Part shown: positions 32,713 to 45,784 of the stretch, piece by piece
How positions within the stretch are numbered: the first letter of the stretch is position 1
How the letters are laid out: each line of letters begins with the position of its first letter
Origin: Rostrohypoxylon terebratum
Lineage: Eukaryota; Ascomycota; Sordariomycetes; Xylariales; Hypoxylaceae
Reading direction: 5' to 3'
DNA: 64,000 nt
Assembly (NCBI GenBank): GCA_022497145.1
Contig: MU385883.1
Coordinates: 1 to 64,000, forward strand
Notes under the pieces: model-generated
Told to the model about the DNA's origin: nothing
What the model saw: the letters and a program-made list of their open reading frames with translations, nothing else
Database searches by the model: none
Program-made: the position numbers and the translations under genes

Positions 32713-34524
32713 ATGGATGTCCATCTTCTTGTCTATGACCTATCCAATGGTTTAGCCAAGCAATTGTCTTTCTCGCTACTGGGGTTTCAACTAGATGCTG
32801 TCTATCACACTTCCATTGAGTTAGAAGGGTTGGAGTATGTCTACGACAGTGGTATCAATGTGATCAAACCAGGGACTTCCCACCTAGGTCCACCGCTAGA
32901 AAGAATACATCTAGGAAAGACGGAATTGCCTATGGAGATAATTCTCGAATATCTAGAGTCCTTAAAGGAGATTTATACACCCCAGGTAAGATGATAGTGT
33001 TATACTCAACCACCAGTCTTTATCATAGTGCTAATCTTATAGGCATATGACTTGTTTCGACACAATTGCAATAACTTTAGCAATGACTTTTCCACATTCC
33101 TTGTTGGAAAGGGGATACCGGGTCACATAGCAAACATGCCTCAAGCTGTGCTCGACTCACCGTTCGGCAGGATGATGCAACCTCAACTAGCACGGATGGT
33201 GGAAGAGAGGAAAGCGCAGCAGGGTGGATTACTGGGTATCCAGGACAATGCTCAACCACATACCAATGGAAATGCTGCCACGGCTACGTCTCAAAATAAG
33301 CCAAGTTCTGCAGCTTCCGTGAGGGTTGTGACAAACCTTTCGGAGCTGAACCAAGTATTAAACACTTCTCAAAAAGCATGCGCAATTGTTTTCTTCACTA
33401 TGGCCAATTGTGGCCCTTGTAAGGCACTCTATCCTCTGTATGACAGCCTGGCGCAGGAATATCAGGACAAGGTGACTTTAATCAAAGTCGATATACACCA
33501 GGCCTTTGATGTCTCATCGAAATACAATATCACAGCAACACCCACATTCATTACTTTCGTCCATGGAAAAGAAGAGGACCGGTTCACAGGCGCGGATGCT
33601 GCCAAACTTAGGGGCACAATTGGTCTTCTGGCTCAAATGGCAACTCCAAGCCATCCACATCAATTACTCAACTTGAACCATTCTACATGGTTAGAGTCAA
33701 AACCAGTCATATACGAAAAAACTATTCCGGTTTCTAAGCTCTTATCCAAGCTAGGAACACACGCCGATGACGACGCCATTCAGGGTATGATAGGCTTTAT
33801 CGAGACCAGAGCGAGTCAGGGTCCCGCATTGGCTCACCTACCTGATTTGTCAGCATTTTCCAATTTCATGGCTTCGGCAGTGAAAGATCTACCTAAAGAA
33901 GTGTTATTTCCTATCGTTGACCTTTTCCGATGTGCACTTGCGGATACACGAGTTAGTGGTTATTATGCGGAAGAACAGGATCATAAGACGGTCTTTGCTA
34001 TTGTGGATGCCGTTAACCAGGACACGGATTGCCCCTACGCTCTACGGTTGGTGACGCTACAAATGGCTAGCAATCTATTTTCAAGCCACCTTTACGCGGA
34101 TCAGATCCTCGGCAATCCACAGTTACGAACCGCCATGACGCAACTCATCTCGTCCAGCTTTCTCGACGACAAGCATAGCACGGTCCGCGTTGCGGCCACA
34201 TCGTTATTATTCAATGTTGCCTCCGCAAATCTAAAGAAGAGACTCGAGTCTGGAGACATTCTTCCCGAGGAGGAGCAAGTCGAATTGGCAGCATCATTGC
34301 TAGAAGCTATATCACAGGAGGAATCATCCAAAGAGGCGTTAGATGGTATGCTCCTAGCACTTGGGCTCATGACATACTGTCTGCCGCTAGAAGGAGAACT
34401 GATAGACCTCCTGAGATTGATGGATGCGCAGGGGACCGTGTTGGCCAAGGAGAAGTTGTTTAAGACGGATCTTACTAGAGATGTCGGACAAGTGCTACTT
34501 GGAAAAGGACTCGCGAGAAAATAG
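32713..34524 (+). CDS. PPPDE peptidase-thioredoxin-PUL fusion protein
   Basis: Two exons, 32713-32985 and 33043-34524 (intron 57 nt, phase 0), 584 aa. Domain order: an N-terminal PPPDE/DeSI-like papain-fold peptidase (residues 1 to about 140) with likely catalytic His32 (VYHTS) and Cys100 (RHNCNNFS); a thioredoxin fold (about 180-285) with NCGPC at 213-217 and the cis-Pro ATPTF segment; then a C-terminal PUL helical-repeat domain (about 310-584; PUL domains such as that of Doa1/PLAA bind Cdc48/p97). DeSI-type enzymes remove SUMO or ubiquitin, or act on acylated proteins, so a role at the ubiquitin/SUMO-Cdc48 interface is suggested, not shown. The thioredoxin motif has Asn where the usual WCGPC has Trp. 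Confidence 0.88.
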
Positions 34525-35155
34525 ATGCAGCTTGTAATATGTGAACATCAAATTGGTGGGCATTATTCCTATATCATTAGACGCAAGTAGATTTGTTTTT
34601 TTTATAGAAAGCAGGCGTTGGTTTTTTAGCTGGTGTTGTTGGTGGGATACATGATGGTTGGGCGTAATACTTGCAGTGCAGTATAGGGGACGTCATCCCT
34701 ATTACACAGTTTCCATAGTGACCCGTAGCGACAGCTTTCAGCATTCGATAGTACTGAGAATACTAGGCATGCAAGGACTCCAGGCAGTCTCAATCTGTAA
34801 CTTCTTTCTCCCACGCTTGTATAAAATTTCATTTGACCTTTCTCTCTTTTTCTCATCCATCCAAATTTCCAATCCGCACGATCTTCATCCCATAATCTCA
34901 TCATCATCATCGTCATTGCCCCTCCCAATTTTACACAGATAACGCACGCATGTCATAGGTATTAGGTACCCATCGTGGGGCAATCGCGTTCCCACAATTT
35001 ACAGGCGTGCCAACCAAGATTCGCCAATGCAACGCAACCAAAAGCTGCCCCGTGCACCACGCTTCCCCGGCTGCCCGGCAACGAAGCCCCACACCACAGC
35101 CCCACACCACAGCCCCAAGTAAATAAAAAGCGAAAGCTCGCAGCTCGGGTCCCAC
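34525..35155. promoter_or_regulatory. Intergenic PPPDE gene to kinesin gene
   Basis: Two same-strand genes separated by about 630 bases. It contains a CTCATCATCATCATCG run near 34887-34912 and CCACACCACAGCCC duplications near 35090-35115. No other gene is recognised. Confidence 0.4.
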
Positions 35156-37170
35156 ATGCCAGTCTACGTCCACGTCTACGGCATCCCAACTTACGACCAT
35201 TTACGATATAGGGACATTGTTGAAGATATCTGTACTACGCTAGGGACCGGAGTGAACGGAATGTATGAACCACGCTTGATGCCTTCCCCGGGCAATACGA
35301 GGGCCTCGCCCTCCTCTGCTTCGACGCCTTCGCTGCGCGCTAGAGCTGGCAGCACGGCGTCGCACTTGAGGATGGATAACGGAGGAAACGTCAGAGTTGT
35401 CGTGAGAGTGAGGGCGTTTTTGCCTCGAGGTGTGTATTTTTTTTTATCATACTCAATTTGCTATTTATTTATGATAGAGATGTGAAATGGGAGAGATGGA
35501 TCGACGATTACTGACATTAATTTCGATCATCATCAGAGATCGAGAGGGGTGCCGAGTGCTTGATCAGCATGGACCCCATCACCCAACAGACCATCCTTCA
35601 CGTACCGAGCGACAACGACCCCGCCAATTCGAGGGCGAAGTCCCGCAAAGTCATTGAGGAGAAGGCATTTACCTTCGATAATTCATTCTGGAGTCATAAT
35701 ATCAAAGACAAAAATTACTCTCATCAGGAGGACGTGTACAATGCCTTGGGAGAGGAGTTCCTCGACCATAACTTTGAGGGATACCATACTTGCATCTTTG
35801 CTTATGGCCAGACTGGATCGGGAAAGTCATACACCATGATGGGAACGCCTGACGAGCCAGGCCTGATCCCAAGAACCTGCGAGGACTTATTCCAGCGCAT
35901 CCAAGCTGCCCAGGAGGAGACACCCAATATCTCGTACCATGTGCGCGCCTCTTACTTTGAAGTCTACAACGAGCATGTGCGAGACCTTCTCGTGCCTGTC
36001 AATCCCAACCAGGCTCCATACTACTTGAAAATCCGCGAGTCCCCCACCGATGGCCCGTACGTCAAGGACCTGACCGAAGTGCCTGTCCGCAGCCTCAACG
36101 AGATTTTACGATACATGAAGGCTGGAGACGCGAGCCGCACGGTGGCAAGCACGAAGATGAACGACACGAGCAGCCGCAGCCACGCGGTGTTCACGATTAT
36201 GCTGAAGCAGATCCACCACGACATGGAGACGGACGAGACAACGGAGCGCAGCTCGCGCATCCGACTTGTGGACTTGGCGGGCAGCGAGCGTGCCAAGTCG
36301 ACCGAGGCCACCGGCGCCCGTCTCCGCGAGGGAAGCAACATCAACAAGTCGCTGACGACATTGGGCCGAGTGATAGCAGCGCTCGCGGACCCGAAGGCGT
36401 CGGCGCGGTCGGGCAAGGGCCAGCGCAGCCGCGATATCGTGCCGTACCGGGACTCGATCCTGACCTGGCTACTCAAGGATTCTCTTGGAGGAAACAGTAA
36501 AACGGCAATGATCGCGTGTATCGCACCTAGTGACTACGAAGAGACGCTTTCGACACTGCGGTACGCGGACCAGGCGAAGCGCATCCGCACGCGTGCTGTG
36601 GTTAACCAGGACCAGATCAGTTCCGCGGAGAGGGACAAGCAGATCGCGGACATGGCGGAGGAGATCCGCCGCTTGCAGCTTAGCGTCAGCGAGACTAGAC
36701 ACAGGGAGAAGGAGGACGCGAGACAGAGCGAGGAGAGACTCGAGGAGTACCAGAAAACGGTCGCGACTATGCAGCGCATGATGGAGGAGCGCAGCTTGGT
36801 CGCCGAAGGCAAGATCCGTAGCTTGCAGACAGAGAATGAGGCCCTGAGACTCCATCTCAAGCTCGCTCTAGATAGCCTTAAGAACCCGATCCCTGAGGTT
36901 GTCGTTAGAGAGGACGAGGGGGAGAAGGAGGGCGCGAAGGAGAAGGGCAGTGGTAATCGACGACAGAGCGGGCTGGTGGACGAGGCGTACTATGACCAGG
37001 ATGACGGATACGAGTCTGATGTCTACGAGGAGAAGGCGAATGATGTGCAGGACTACATGCACGAGCTCCTCGAAGATCTAGCCTTATTCCGCAGGAAGAT
37101 CGACGATGACAAGGGCAGATGGGTGGACAATGGCACGCGCCATCCACTGGGAGTGAAGGTAAACATTTAA
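35156..37170 (+). CDS. Short kinesin-3 family motor
   Basis: Two exons, 35156-35429 and 35537-37170 (intron 107 nt, joining FLPR to EIERG), give 635 aa from the first ATG. In-frame ATGs at 35261 (600 aa), 35279 and 35372 are also possible; 35261 has a better context. The motor domain shows VRVVVRVRAF, the P-loop GQTGSGKS, switch I NDTSSRSH, switch II DLAGSER and NKSLTTLGRVI. A coiled coil (SSAERDKQIADMAEEIRRLQ to LHLKLALDSL) follows, then an acidic, disordered tail ending in VKVNI. Kinesin-3 motors such as Unc104 usually carry FHA and PH domains; neither is present. Short kinesin-3 motors without PH domain are known in filamentous fungi (N. crassa NcKin3, A. nidulans UncB). The cargo is unknown. 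Confidence 0.88.
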
Positions 37171-37432
37171 GGTGTCGCTTTGAGGAGGTGGTTCGAGGCT
37201 ACTTCTTACAGTCGTTATGGTAGCCACGTTGAAGTGTCTTTATGACATCTGTGTTAGATTTCGCAAGGTGTTTGGAGTATGGTTCATTCACATGCAGTTA
37301 CGGAAATGGGTGAGCCAGGGACCCAACTTCAGGAGACGGCCTTTAATGTTCATCTCTAGTTAGTACTACTAAGACTCGATGAGACAACTCACAATTATGA
37401 GAATTTCACGATTAGAGGTACTTTTCTCCGCA

Positions 37433-38577
37433 TTATGATTTATTTGTCTTACTACCAAGCCTGCGGACGAAGGAGTTCAACGGATAGAGAGGTCCACTGA
37501 ATTCCATATCGTACCTAACAAGAGTAATCTGGGTAAGTGTGAAATCTTGCCTATGTTTAATTGAAGCTTACCAATAGTTGACGGCAACACACATGCCGTC
37601 TTCTGAACAGGATTGCAATACTTTGTGGTACCTATAAATTTGTGAGTATATGGACATTGCCCACGAATGTACCCCAAATCGGATAGGTTTATTTCAAGTA
37701 TTGGTAGGACATACCACATAGCTGGAAGATAAAACATATCACCTGGGTTCAGTGTAACTCTTAGAGGCCGCGCTAAATGCGAATACTTGGTAGTCCTTAT
37801 AGTCGGATTATCCGGATCCCATATGGCAAAAGGGACTTTGTCACCATCCTCCATTATCAAACGAAGATCGTCGAGGCCGTTTCCTGCTCGGATATAAGAA
37901 GCAGGGCGCAGTTCCCGCTCGTTAACGCACGGCTGACATAAGGCGGGTAGTAAAACAAAGTGCTTACGCCCGGCAATCTGTACATATATGTTCTCGTAAT
38001 TATCGCGGTGCATCGCCGTTACCGATTTGGAACTTCCCACCCACATATTGATGGCGTCAGGGTTTCTCTGGAGCGCTATTCGAGCAAACGGGATAGATGG
38101 TGGGACTTGCGAGTACAATAAGGAATACTCATTCCGCAAATTATCGTTCTGCGTCTGCGCATATCTTACCTCCCCGTGGCTCTTGGGTGAAGAGTCTTCA
38201 GCTTTTTCAGCCTTTTCTTGTGTTGTCAGGTAATCAAGGAACTCCCCGAAGTCTTGTTCTTCCTCATGTGGTTTGGCGAATATGAGATTGGGTTCTCCAC
38301 ACACGGCAGTAGGAGCGTCGGCGTTGCCGAATGGCGTCACGGCCACATTTACACGATGCCCAGCTAACGACTCGCGCAGATAAGCGGCGTTCCAGCGCTG
38401 CGTTGCTGTCCAGTCGGCGGCGCCACGACGCACAACAAAGGGGGTATTCCGCGCCACATACCGCATAAACTCTAGGGGGCTCGGCTCCTCATCTAACTCC
38501 TCAACAGAACCGGAGTTGAGCTCGTTGAAGCTTGTGATGAGCTCCGCGATGGGATCTTCAGCGGCTAGATCTTCCAT
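37433..38577 (-). CDS. JmjC-domain oxygenase, JMJD7-like
   Basis: Three exons, 37715-38577, 37572-37631 and 37433-37514 (introns of 83 and 57 nt), 334 aa. It is a cupin-8/JmjC protein of the Fe(II)/2-oxoglutarate dioxygenase type. The iron ligands are His190 and Asp192 in AMHRDNYENIY and His290 in PAMWYHKVLQS, which is completed across the first intron. A likely 2-oxoglutarate contact is Lys205 in GRKHFVLLP. The N-terminus (EFMRYVARNTPFVVRRGAADW) and the end AVNYWYDMEFSGPLYPLNSFV follow the JMJD7 subgroup. Human JMJD7 is a lysyl hydroxylase of DRG GTPases; the same role here is by analogy. The unspliced reading ends in unrelated sequence, so splicing is needed. It is convergent with the kinesin gene. 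Confidence 0.92.
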
Positions 38578-38717
38578 GTTTCCCCCAAATGTTGATAACT
38601 CAAGTATAGGTACCTAAGCCTGGCCGTCACAGAGCTTCCTAATGGAGATTTGGGAAATGGGAAATGGGCGACTGTACATAAAACTTGGGGTCGATCATGC
38701 GTTCTTTCGACTGGATG

Positions 38718-38761
38718 AGATATGATATGATATGATATGATATCTATGATATGATATGATG
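38718..38761. repeat. (GATAT/ATGAT)n pentanucleotide repeat
   Basis: Two blocks of TATGA pentamers (five and three copies) separated by CTATGA, about 140 bases upstream of the JmjC gene. Confidence 0.9.
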
Positions 38762-38868
38762 TCAAGACCCCGAAGGCGCTCGCAAAGGTACCTAGTAAGA
38801 CGCAGGTACGGGATCTGTTAATTCAGCCCTATATCGATTTAGCGTGATGTTGATGAGGAGAGTGGTTT

Positions 38869-38917
38869 GATGGACAGGATGGACAGGAACGGGATGGACG
38901 GGATGGACGGGATGGGA
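38869..38917. repeat. (GGATGGAC)n tandem repeat
   Basis: About five imperfect octamer/decamer units of GATGGACAG or GATGGACGG in the JmjC/SCAP intergenic region. Confidence 0.85.
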
Positions 38918-40976
38918 CGATTTTTCAGTTTAGCATATCCGAAAATCTGGGTTAGGTAGATCTAATTACAAAGCCCTTGCCTAATCTACCCAGTACCTAC
39001 CCACGGCGCACCAATTATCTCACGCCAATGGAAGGTATCGCGAGAGAAATGAGCTGATTCTGACTTGACGAACCCCGCCTTCCTATTGCTGGTCATGATT
39101 ATGATGGAGTTTGTTCCTTTTGGGTAGCAATATAGCAATATACTTCGTAAGCAGTCAGTTCTTTCCTCCTTTATGGGTCGATTAGAAAAATGATAGAAGT
39201 TTAATAAAAGTATAAAAGTCCCTGCCTTTCCCCAGACCCAGATTTGATGTTTTTAACGTTCTTTCTTTTCCTATCTAGCTAGATCTTTGTCGCGATGTAC
39301 GTATCCATCTCCAAGCTGTCGATCTCGAAACGACGAATCCTTCCCCGTTTACGTCTACCTTTGCGATACACAATTTTGATGATGGAGGTACATCGATGTC
39401 AGAACCTTATGAAGCGCACAACAATTTGCACAACTTGTAACTGACAGCCACCTAACACACCTAACACCGCACTGGGAAACTGATACTAGTAACCAACGGC
39501 TTACATGTCATTAAATGTAATTGTTTTCCTCAGCCACTGAGCACTAGCGATGTACCCGGACGACTTCGACCGTCGTGATTGGACCCTAACCCAATTTTGT
39601 CGAGAGGCTTGAATCTAACCGTTCGCCCGACATTGCGATGTGTTGTCAAAGTCCGAGACAAACAGATAACTTTTTTTGGCGGTATGACAATATGACAATG
39701 CAAAAGATGAGGAAATGACCAAAGGAGACCAAGGATACCAGGTACGATCTCGATAGAGGAAGGGGCAGAAGGGGCAGAAGGGGGTTGAGTCTTCCCTCTA
39801 TCCAATAGCTATGAGGGGGGAGGATGGAGGAGGGGAGTACAACGTCTCCAGCATCTCCAGCGTCTCCCATGGATCTCTGTAGAAATCGGAGCTGGAAGGG
39901 TCTAGAGGCCTAGAAGCGACGCCTAATGGAGAGCTAGCAGGGAAGGGGAACCTTCCCCGGCTGTCCGCGCATGTCCCGCTAATCCGCCCCGCTACGCTGG
40001 CGCAGTTACCCAAGTTCAACGTTGGCACCAACTTGGCGTTTACGATGGAGATTTTCAAAGTTGCAACATGTCTGGAAAACTCGGAAACTCTAACTCGCTT
40101 TCTTTTTCCCGTTTTTTTTCCTCTCCAGGTCTGAATGAAAGAATTGGAATCATTTAGGCACCTGCCATAACAAATGCAATTTGCTTTTTAGCATGGTCAG
40201 CTGAACATCGGAAAGCTTTGAATCGCATCCGACATCAACGAAATTTGCACATCAATCCAATCTTTTCATCATCTTTCACATCGCACTTACCCGATTACGC
40301 ACACATATACGCTATTAGGTACAACCTATTTGAATGGACCCCAGCTACCAGGGCAGCCACACCTGGGATACACCCATCACCCATCCACCTACGTCTACAC
40401 TTACCTTAACTCGGCCAAATTCAAATGCGAAAGTGCGAGACAGTAGGAAACAACTTTAAACACGGCGGCGCCACTCTAGACCTGTTCTAGCATCCATTAT
40501 CTCTAATCTTCTATTGGCGTCTTTGCCTCTTCGCTAATTCAATTCCCTTCTTTCATAAAGTACTGGAATACCTGGAAATTCAAAAAAAGAAAAAGAAAAA
40601 GAAACTAACAATAGCGCCTCCATGTCCGATCTCTCTCCATATTCGTCCCAACTGTCCCAACTCAAGCTTTTCCAACGAATACCCACAAGCTTCGGTCGCC
40701 TCGGTTTCCTCCACTCGATCTAAAGACTATTATATATCTATATCTATCCGCCTTAGATTCCGTCATAACTATGTCTCACCCACTTGACAAATAAACTAAA
40801 GACTACCTACCTATTTAATCTGGTCGGATTAACATACTCTTTGCATGTGATATGTGGTGAGGAGAATGCGCCCCTCCTGTGACTTCTCGAAAGGCCACTT
40901 GCCTCTCTTCCGTCTGGCGCGCTGTGATATTCTGGGCAGCTCGGAAGCTGGTTGTTGCCCGCTGCGTATGTGAAGG

Positions 40977-43900
40977 ATGATCTGGTATCTGCTCTATCCT
41001 ATCAGAGGGTATGCTCTGTTTCTCTTCGCCTATCTACTATCCAGTATGGTACAGCTCAATTGACACAACATTGTTAGAACTACTGAAGGTCCTGTGCTAG
41101 ACGAATCGCATCCGTTGCGTGTCGCCTTTGCGCGGTACGGACGATACGCTGCTAGCCATGTCGTGACAACTTTGTTGGTCTCCGTCGCTGTCGCTTCCCT
41201 CCTCATATATCCTCTACCATTCCTCTATACTACCGACTCTACTAGTGGCGCCTCCATTCTTCCCGAACATGCTTGGACCGATACCTTACCTCTGGTGGAC
41301 AAGAACAGGGTTGAACCCGACGTTATCATGCGTTCGATATGGGTACATGGAAATTATTTCCAGGCTTTGAATAGAAACGTCCTGCTGAGTGCGTTGGACC
41401 TTCAAGATGAACTACTTGGCCCCACCGTCAATTTCAACCCACGGCGTTTTATTGCTCGCGAGATCCAGACTACTAATGCTACCAATACGGATATCACACT
41501 TGACCAGCGCGACGCCATCCATGTTGCCAACGGTTTAACGAACCAGTCTTGGTTCTTCCAGTCCCCACTTCAGTATTGGTCATGTTCCTCAGAGACAATA
41601 GAGCAGGACGACGATATCATTGTCACCGCGAATGAGAGGAAGACCCAAGCAACATCAGTCAATGTGACCCTAAGGCATTCGACCGTGTTTAGCGGGAAAC
41701 GTTTTCAGGATCGTCGGCTCGTAGCTGCTGATGCCCTTGTAATCAGCCTAGTCCACCATCGAGACTCTCCGGTCGGACGTCAATGGCAGGAGAAAGTCCA
41801 AGCTCTCAAACAGAACACGCATGATAATTGGAACATATTCAATTATTCTCCGAACGGGAAGACCAGCGAATTATATGAGTTTCAGTTCCGCCCTATGTCG
41901 TCTCAAGATGTCTTTCTTTTAGGATTAGCCTATACCCTCGTCCTGGTTTACTTCTTGACAAGCCTGTCTAAGTTGCGGGCTGTGAAGTCGAAGGTAGGAT
42001 TGATGGTTACGGTTATAGCTCAGATCGTTCTCGCCATATTTTCAAGTTTTACTATATGTGCCATTTTTAAGATCGATCTATCGAGGATCCCCCGCTTAGG
42101 ATATCCGGTCGTTATCTTTTCTATGAGCTTGGAAAATATATTTCGCCTCATAAATGCTGTCATTCTTACACCATCCGAGCACAGCACAAGCAAGAGAATT
42201 GGCTACGCTTTCGGTGAGACAGGTTATGTTGCTCTTGCCTGCGTCACTCAGAACCTTGTCATCTTATATGGCCTGTCGAAACTCGTGTCGCCCGGTGTTT
42301 CGGCATTTTGCACATTCACGGCGATTGCGTTGATATTTGACTTCTTTTACCTCTCAACTTTCTTCCTCTCAGTACTCAGTGTCGACGTTCGGCGTACCGA
42401 GCTCAGCGACGCACTCGCAAAAGCCTCGATTCGGTCTCATCGATCTAATTCTGATCCACAGTCGCGGCAAACATGGCTAGATGCTATGCTCCAAGGCCGG
42501 ATTGCCATGTCAACACGCATTGCCGGAACTATCGTGATGATTGGCTTCGTTCTCGTCTCTCAGTGGCACTTTTTTGAGAACGAAAGTGTCATAAGAGCAC
42601 TGGGCCGGATCCTCCGCATCGCCCCGAAATATAAGAATTTATCGCTGTCTTCGTCTCTGAGTGAGGTTCATCAAGGCAGAAGTCCAGCGTCATGGTTGGG
42701 CCTTCAAGACCATGAGACAGCTCGAGAGCTCATTCACGTTATCAAGCCTGATGCGCATAGTTACATTGCACGGGTTTTCTATCCAACAATCTTCGTTCTC
42801 AAGGGATCAGACAGGAAGCTATCCGCGAATGAGCCGTGGTTTCCGCCAGCCGTCTACGATTTCGTCCGCCATCAATCCTCTCCTTTCATTGTTACTGTGA
42901 TAGTCATTGCCGCCGCAGTTCGCTTGCTTATGAACTATCTATTGTGGGATGAATTGGCTGATTCTGACAGGGTCGATGGTGCTGACAGCGATGCTCTGCT
43001 CTCAGTAAAAACCCTAAGCCAAGGTCATACCTTGGACGTTGCCCTGCTCGCAGCTTCCTCAGACGGCCACCTGGTTTCTATAGGGCTGGATCGAGTGATC
43101 CGAGTATGGGATGTTAAAGCTGGCATCGAGGGTTATGTTTTGGGTGATAACAGCGAGTTGTTCAATATCCCGTTTCCCATTTTGGCCGTGTGTATTGACG
43201 ACGAGTCTCACTGGCTAGCGCTCTTAACCTCGCGCAAGGTTCTACTGTGGAATCTCGCCGATTTCCGATGGGGCCCTGTACTCGAGGTAGAGCCAGATCG
43301 ACATAAGCCTGAATCTTTCTTCTTCGTTCCTGACGATTCTGTGACTATTCCCTCTCTAGTAGTCATTCGCCGAGACGGCACTCTCACAGAATTGAAAGCA
43401 GGCCAACCTCCGAAGAGCGTTACGTTTACCAAAGGGAGCTCGATCGTCTCTGTTGGCTCTCTTGTGGAAAAAGGTATGTAGCTTTCGCATCGTCTATATA
43501 AGAGGGTTCGTGTTACTGACAATAGAAGGGTATCCTGCTCAAGTTATAGCTTCTACTCGAGAAGGTCAAGTCCATATTGCTACACAAGAGGATACTCAAT
43601 GGCCTTCTAGTACAGTAAACGAAGATAATTCGATTGAACGCGGACTGGTCTCAATTCAGTCCTTACCAGAGCTGGGATTCTTTCTCGTCATTCGACTTCA
43701 GACTGTGGATCTCGTAGATTCACAGACGCTCAGAACTATTTATACCTTCAATACGGATCCCATTCAGCCCAAAAGCATAAAGTGCTTTCACTCGAGGCCA
43801 CGAAAGATGCGGTGTGGCTCTATTGCCCTATGGAGCTTTACAATAGCATATAATCACGCCTATACCCGAGACCTGATGGTACACACATATAGCCCACAGA

Positions 43901-44484
43901 ACGAGGGGGAGTCGCTATGTTTCTGTGACCCGACTTCTCCCACGAGGAAGACATGTTGCCCGTGGCAGAGAGCGAAGATGTCGAAACGGACCATCAAGAA
44001 TCCGGGAGTATGGGATGCTTTGCCCTGTGGGATCATCGTTGGCGTGAGGAAGAAAACTTCGGGGAAAGCTCGAGCAGATGGCCATGTTGATTGTCAGCGT
44101 CTCCAACAGCTCGGCAATCTTCGACGTCGTCACCAGTTTTCTCAGGTTGCGGATGGTCAAGCCACCCCGGACAATAACTGGGAGGTGTGGATGTTCTCTC
44201 ACTTCGGCAAAAAAGAGACGTGGGAGACACTTCCGTTATGTTCTAAGATCGAGGATGACGGGCACCTCTTTGTTAACAGTCTGGGTCCGATGACGAGGAT
44301 TGGCCGTGCTAGTGTGGCCATTGGTCTTAGCAATGTCATAAAGATCATTGTGGTAGGCAACGAGCGTTTTGAGACGGGAGACGGAGCTCAGCCTGAAGAC
44401 GGGATGCCCGTGTTGGGAAATCGTCGGCGTAAGGGGCCCTCGACTCTTCGCGCCAAGCATGTCTTACACTGCCCCCACTGTTGA
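40977..44484 (+). CDS. scp1: SREBP cleavage-activating protein (SCAP) homologue
   Basis: Three exons, 40977-41008, 41078-43473 and 43526-44484 (introns of 69 and 52 nt), give 1128 aa. The first exon encodes only MIWYLLYPIR plus a split Gly, then GTTEGPVLDESHPLRVAFARYGRY. The order is: first membrane span (VVTTLLVSVAVASLLIYPL), a large lumenal loop with NAT, NQS and NVT glycosylation sites, a sterol-sensing domain of several spans (about 288-450, from DVFLLGLAYTLVLVYFL to LSTFFLSVLSV), a further loop, a last span near IVTVIVIAAAVRLLMNYLL, and C-terminal WD repeats (VSIGLDRVIRVWDV; DNNWEVWMFSHFG). SCAP escorts SREBP from ER to Golgi under low sterol, or low oxygen in fungi. The first exon was found only by phase matching with the family start and is slightly less certain. 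Confidence 0.9.
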
Positions 44485-45784
44485 TAAGAGAGGAATTGCG
44501 CGAAATATACGAGTTTCATTTCTTCCACGGATTTATATACGAAGCGGAAACGGACTATTTAGTTCGGACGAGATACGATTTGCATTACGGATACATTGGT
44601 TTGAAACGATTCGGTTCGAGATCTATTGAACGGTCAGTATATACAACAACATGACATAACCCGGGTTTTTTTTTAAAGGTTAACGGCGTTTATGATATCT
44701 GGTTCTCATCATTCTCTACTCTTCTACTCAAGCGAAATTTTACGACCCGTGGACATTAGAAACGGAAACGGAAACGGGAAATGGGTGTGGTTTTAACGGC
44801 GCGATTCTATGAGTTTTAACCAAAAATTGGAGGTCTCGATAATACCTATTTATAAAAATTTCCAAACGAACGAAGAGGCGTAGGTACACCGGTTCTCGGA
44901 ACGGGACGGCTGGTCTGGCTGGTATCATCGGGTGCGGTATGATAGAACGGCTACGGGGTCGGGGGCGAAGGTGGCTTGAGTGAGCATGTGGCTGCTGGGT
45001 GACAGGCTGGGCTAGGCTTAGAGCTCTTTTCTCTTCTCCGAGCAAATGGAATGAATTGAAAACAGATACTGATGTTTTAGATATGTGGCTGTTGGCTTGG
45101 TGATGAGTTAGTATTTGCTGTGATTGGTCTCGAATGAGGAGGCAGGAAGTAAGTGTCTACTCTACTAAAAGTGTGGTGTGTTAATTTATACACTTATTCT
45201 AGGAGAAAACCTGTTAAGACTCGGTTACCGCGGTCTTCGACTACCATATCCATGCCATTCTCTACCTCAAGTTCACTTCACGCGTAATCAGCTTCTAGGT
45301 ATCATGGTAAGTGGTTTAAAAAAACAGCAATTGCATTATGACGACACAGCGATAGCCGAGCTATGCTAAAGAGTCAAAGAAAAACCAAGCAAATTTAGAC
45401 GTCTTGCCCCAAGTGAAAATTCCAGAAGGCGATGAGTTGAGAGTGGCGATAAAACCAGCAACGAAATAGACGAAAGGAAACCTTGCCATATGTCATCTTC
45501 GACCGCCAACTTGTTGTACGTGACTGACCGGATTCCATCGCGATGAAGAGACGAAAGGCAATATGCAACCAATTCTGGAACCAGACTCCGTTACTCCGGG
45601 TATCATTCCCATAAGCGCATCGCGGAAAAAAAGCAAGAAAGAAAGCAGTAAAGTCATCTGAGAGAGAAAAATCCATGCGGGTGATCGGCAAGGAGGTACG
45701 TGCTCCAAGCCATCATTTCCACCACCCCTTCGTCCTCTCCCCATTCATTCCGCACCCTCTTCTTGCGAAAGCGATCGTTCATCA
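44485..45784. other. Intergenic between convergent genes
   Basis: About 1.3 kb of 3' flanks. A (GAAACG)-type run lies at 44759-44777. No gene or RNA recognised. Confidence 0.45.

Larger units (their letters stand above)
38578..40976. promoter_or_regulatory. Long divergent intergenic region JmjC / SCAP
   Basis: About 2.4 kb between divergent starts. It contains two simple repeats (listed), purine/pyrimidine-biased stretches (39780-39845 G-rich; 40525-40615 rich in AAAGAAAAAG) and many short frames with no recognisable product. The last kilobase probably holds the promoter and leader of the SCAP gene. Confidence 0.45.
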
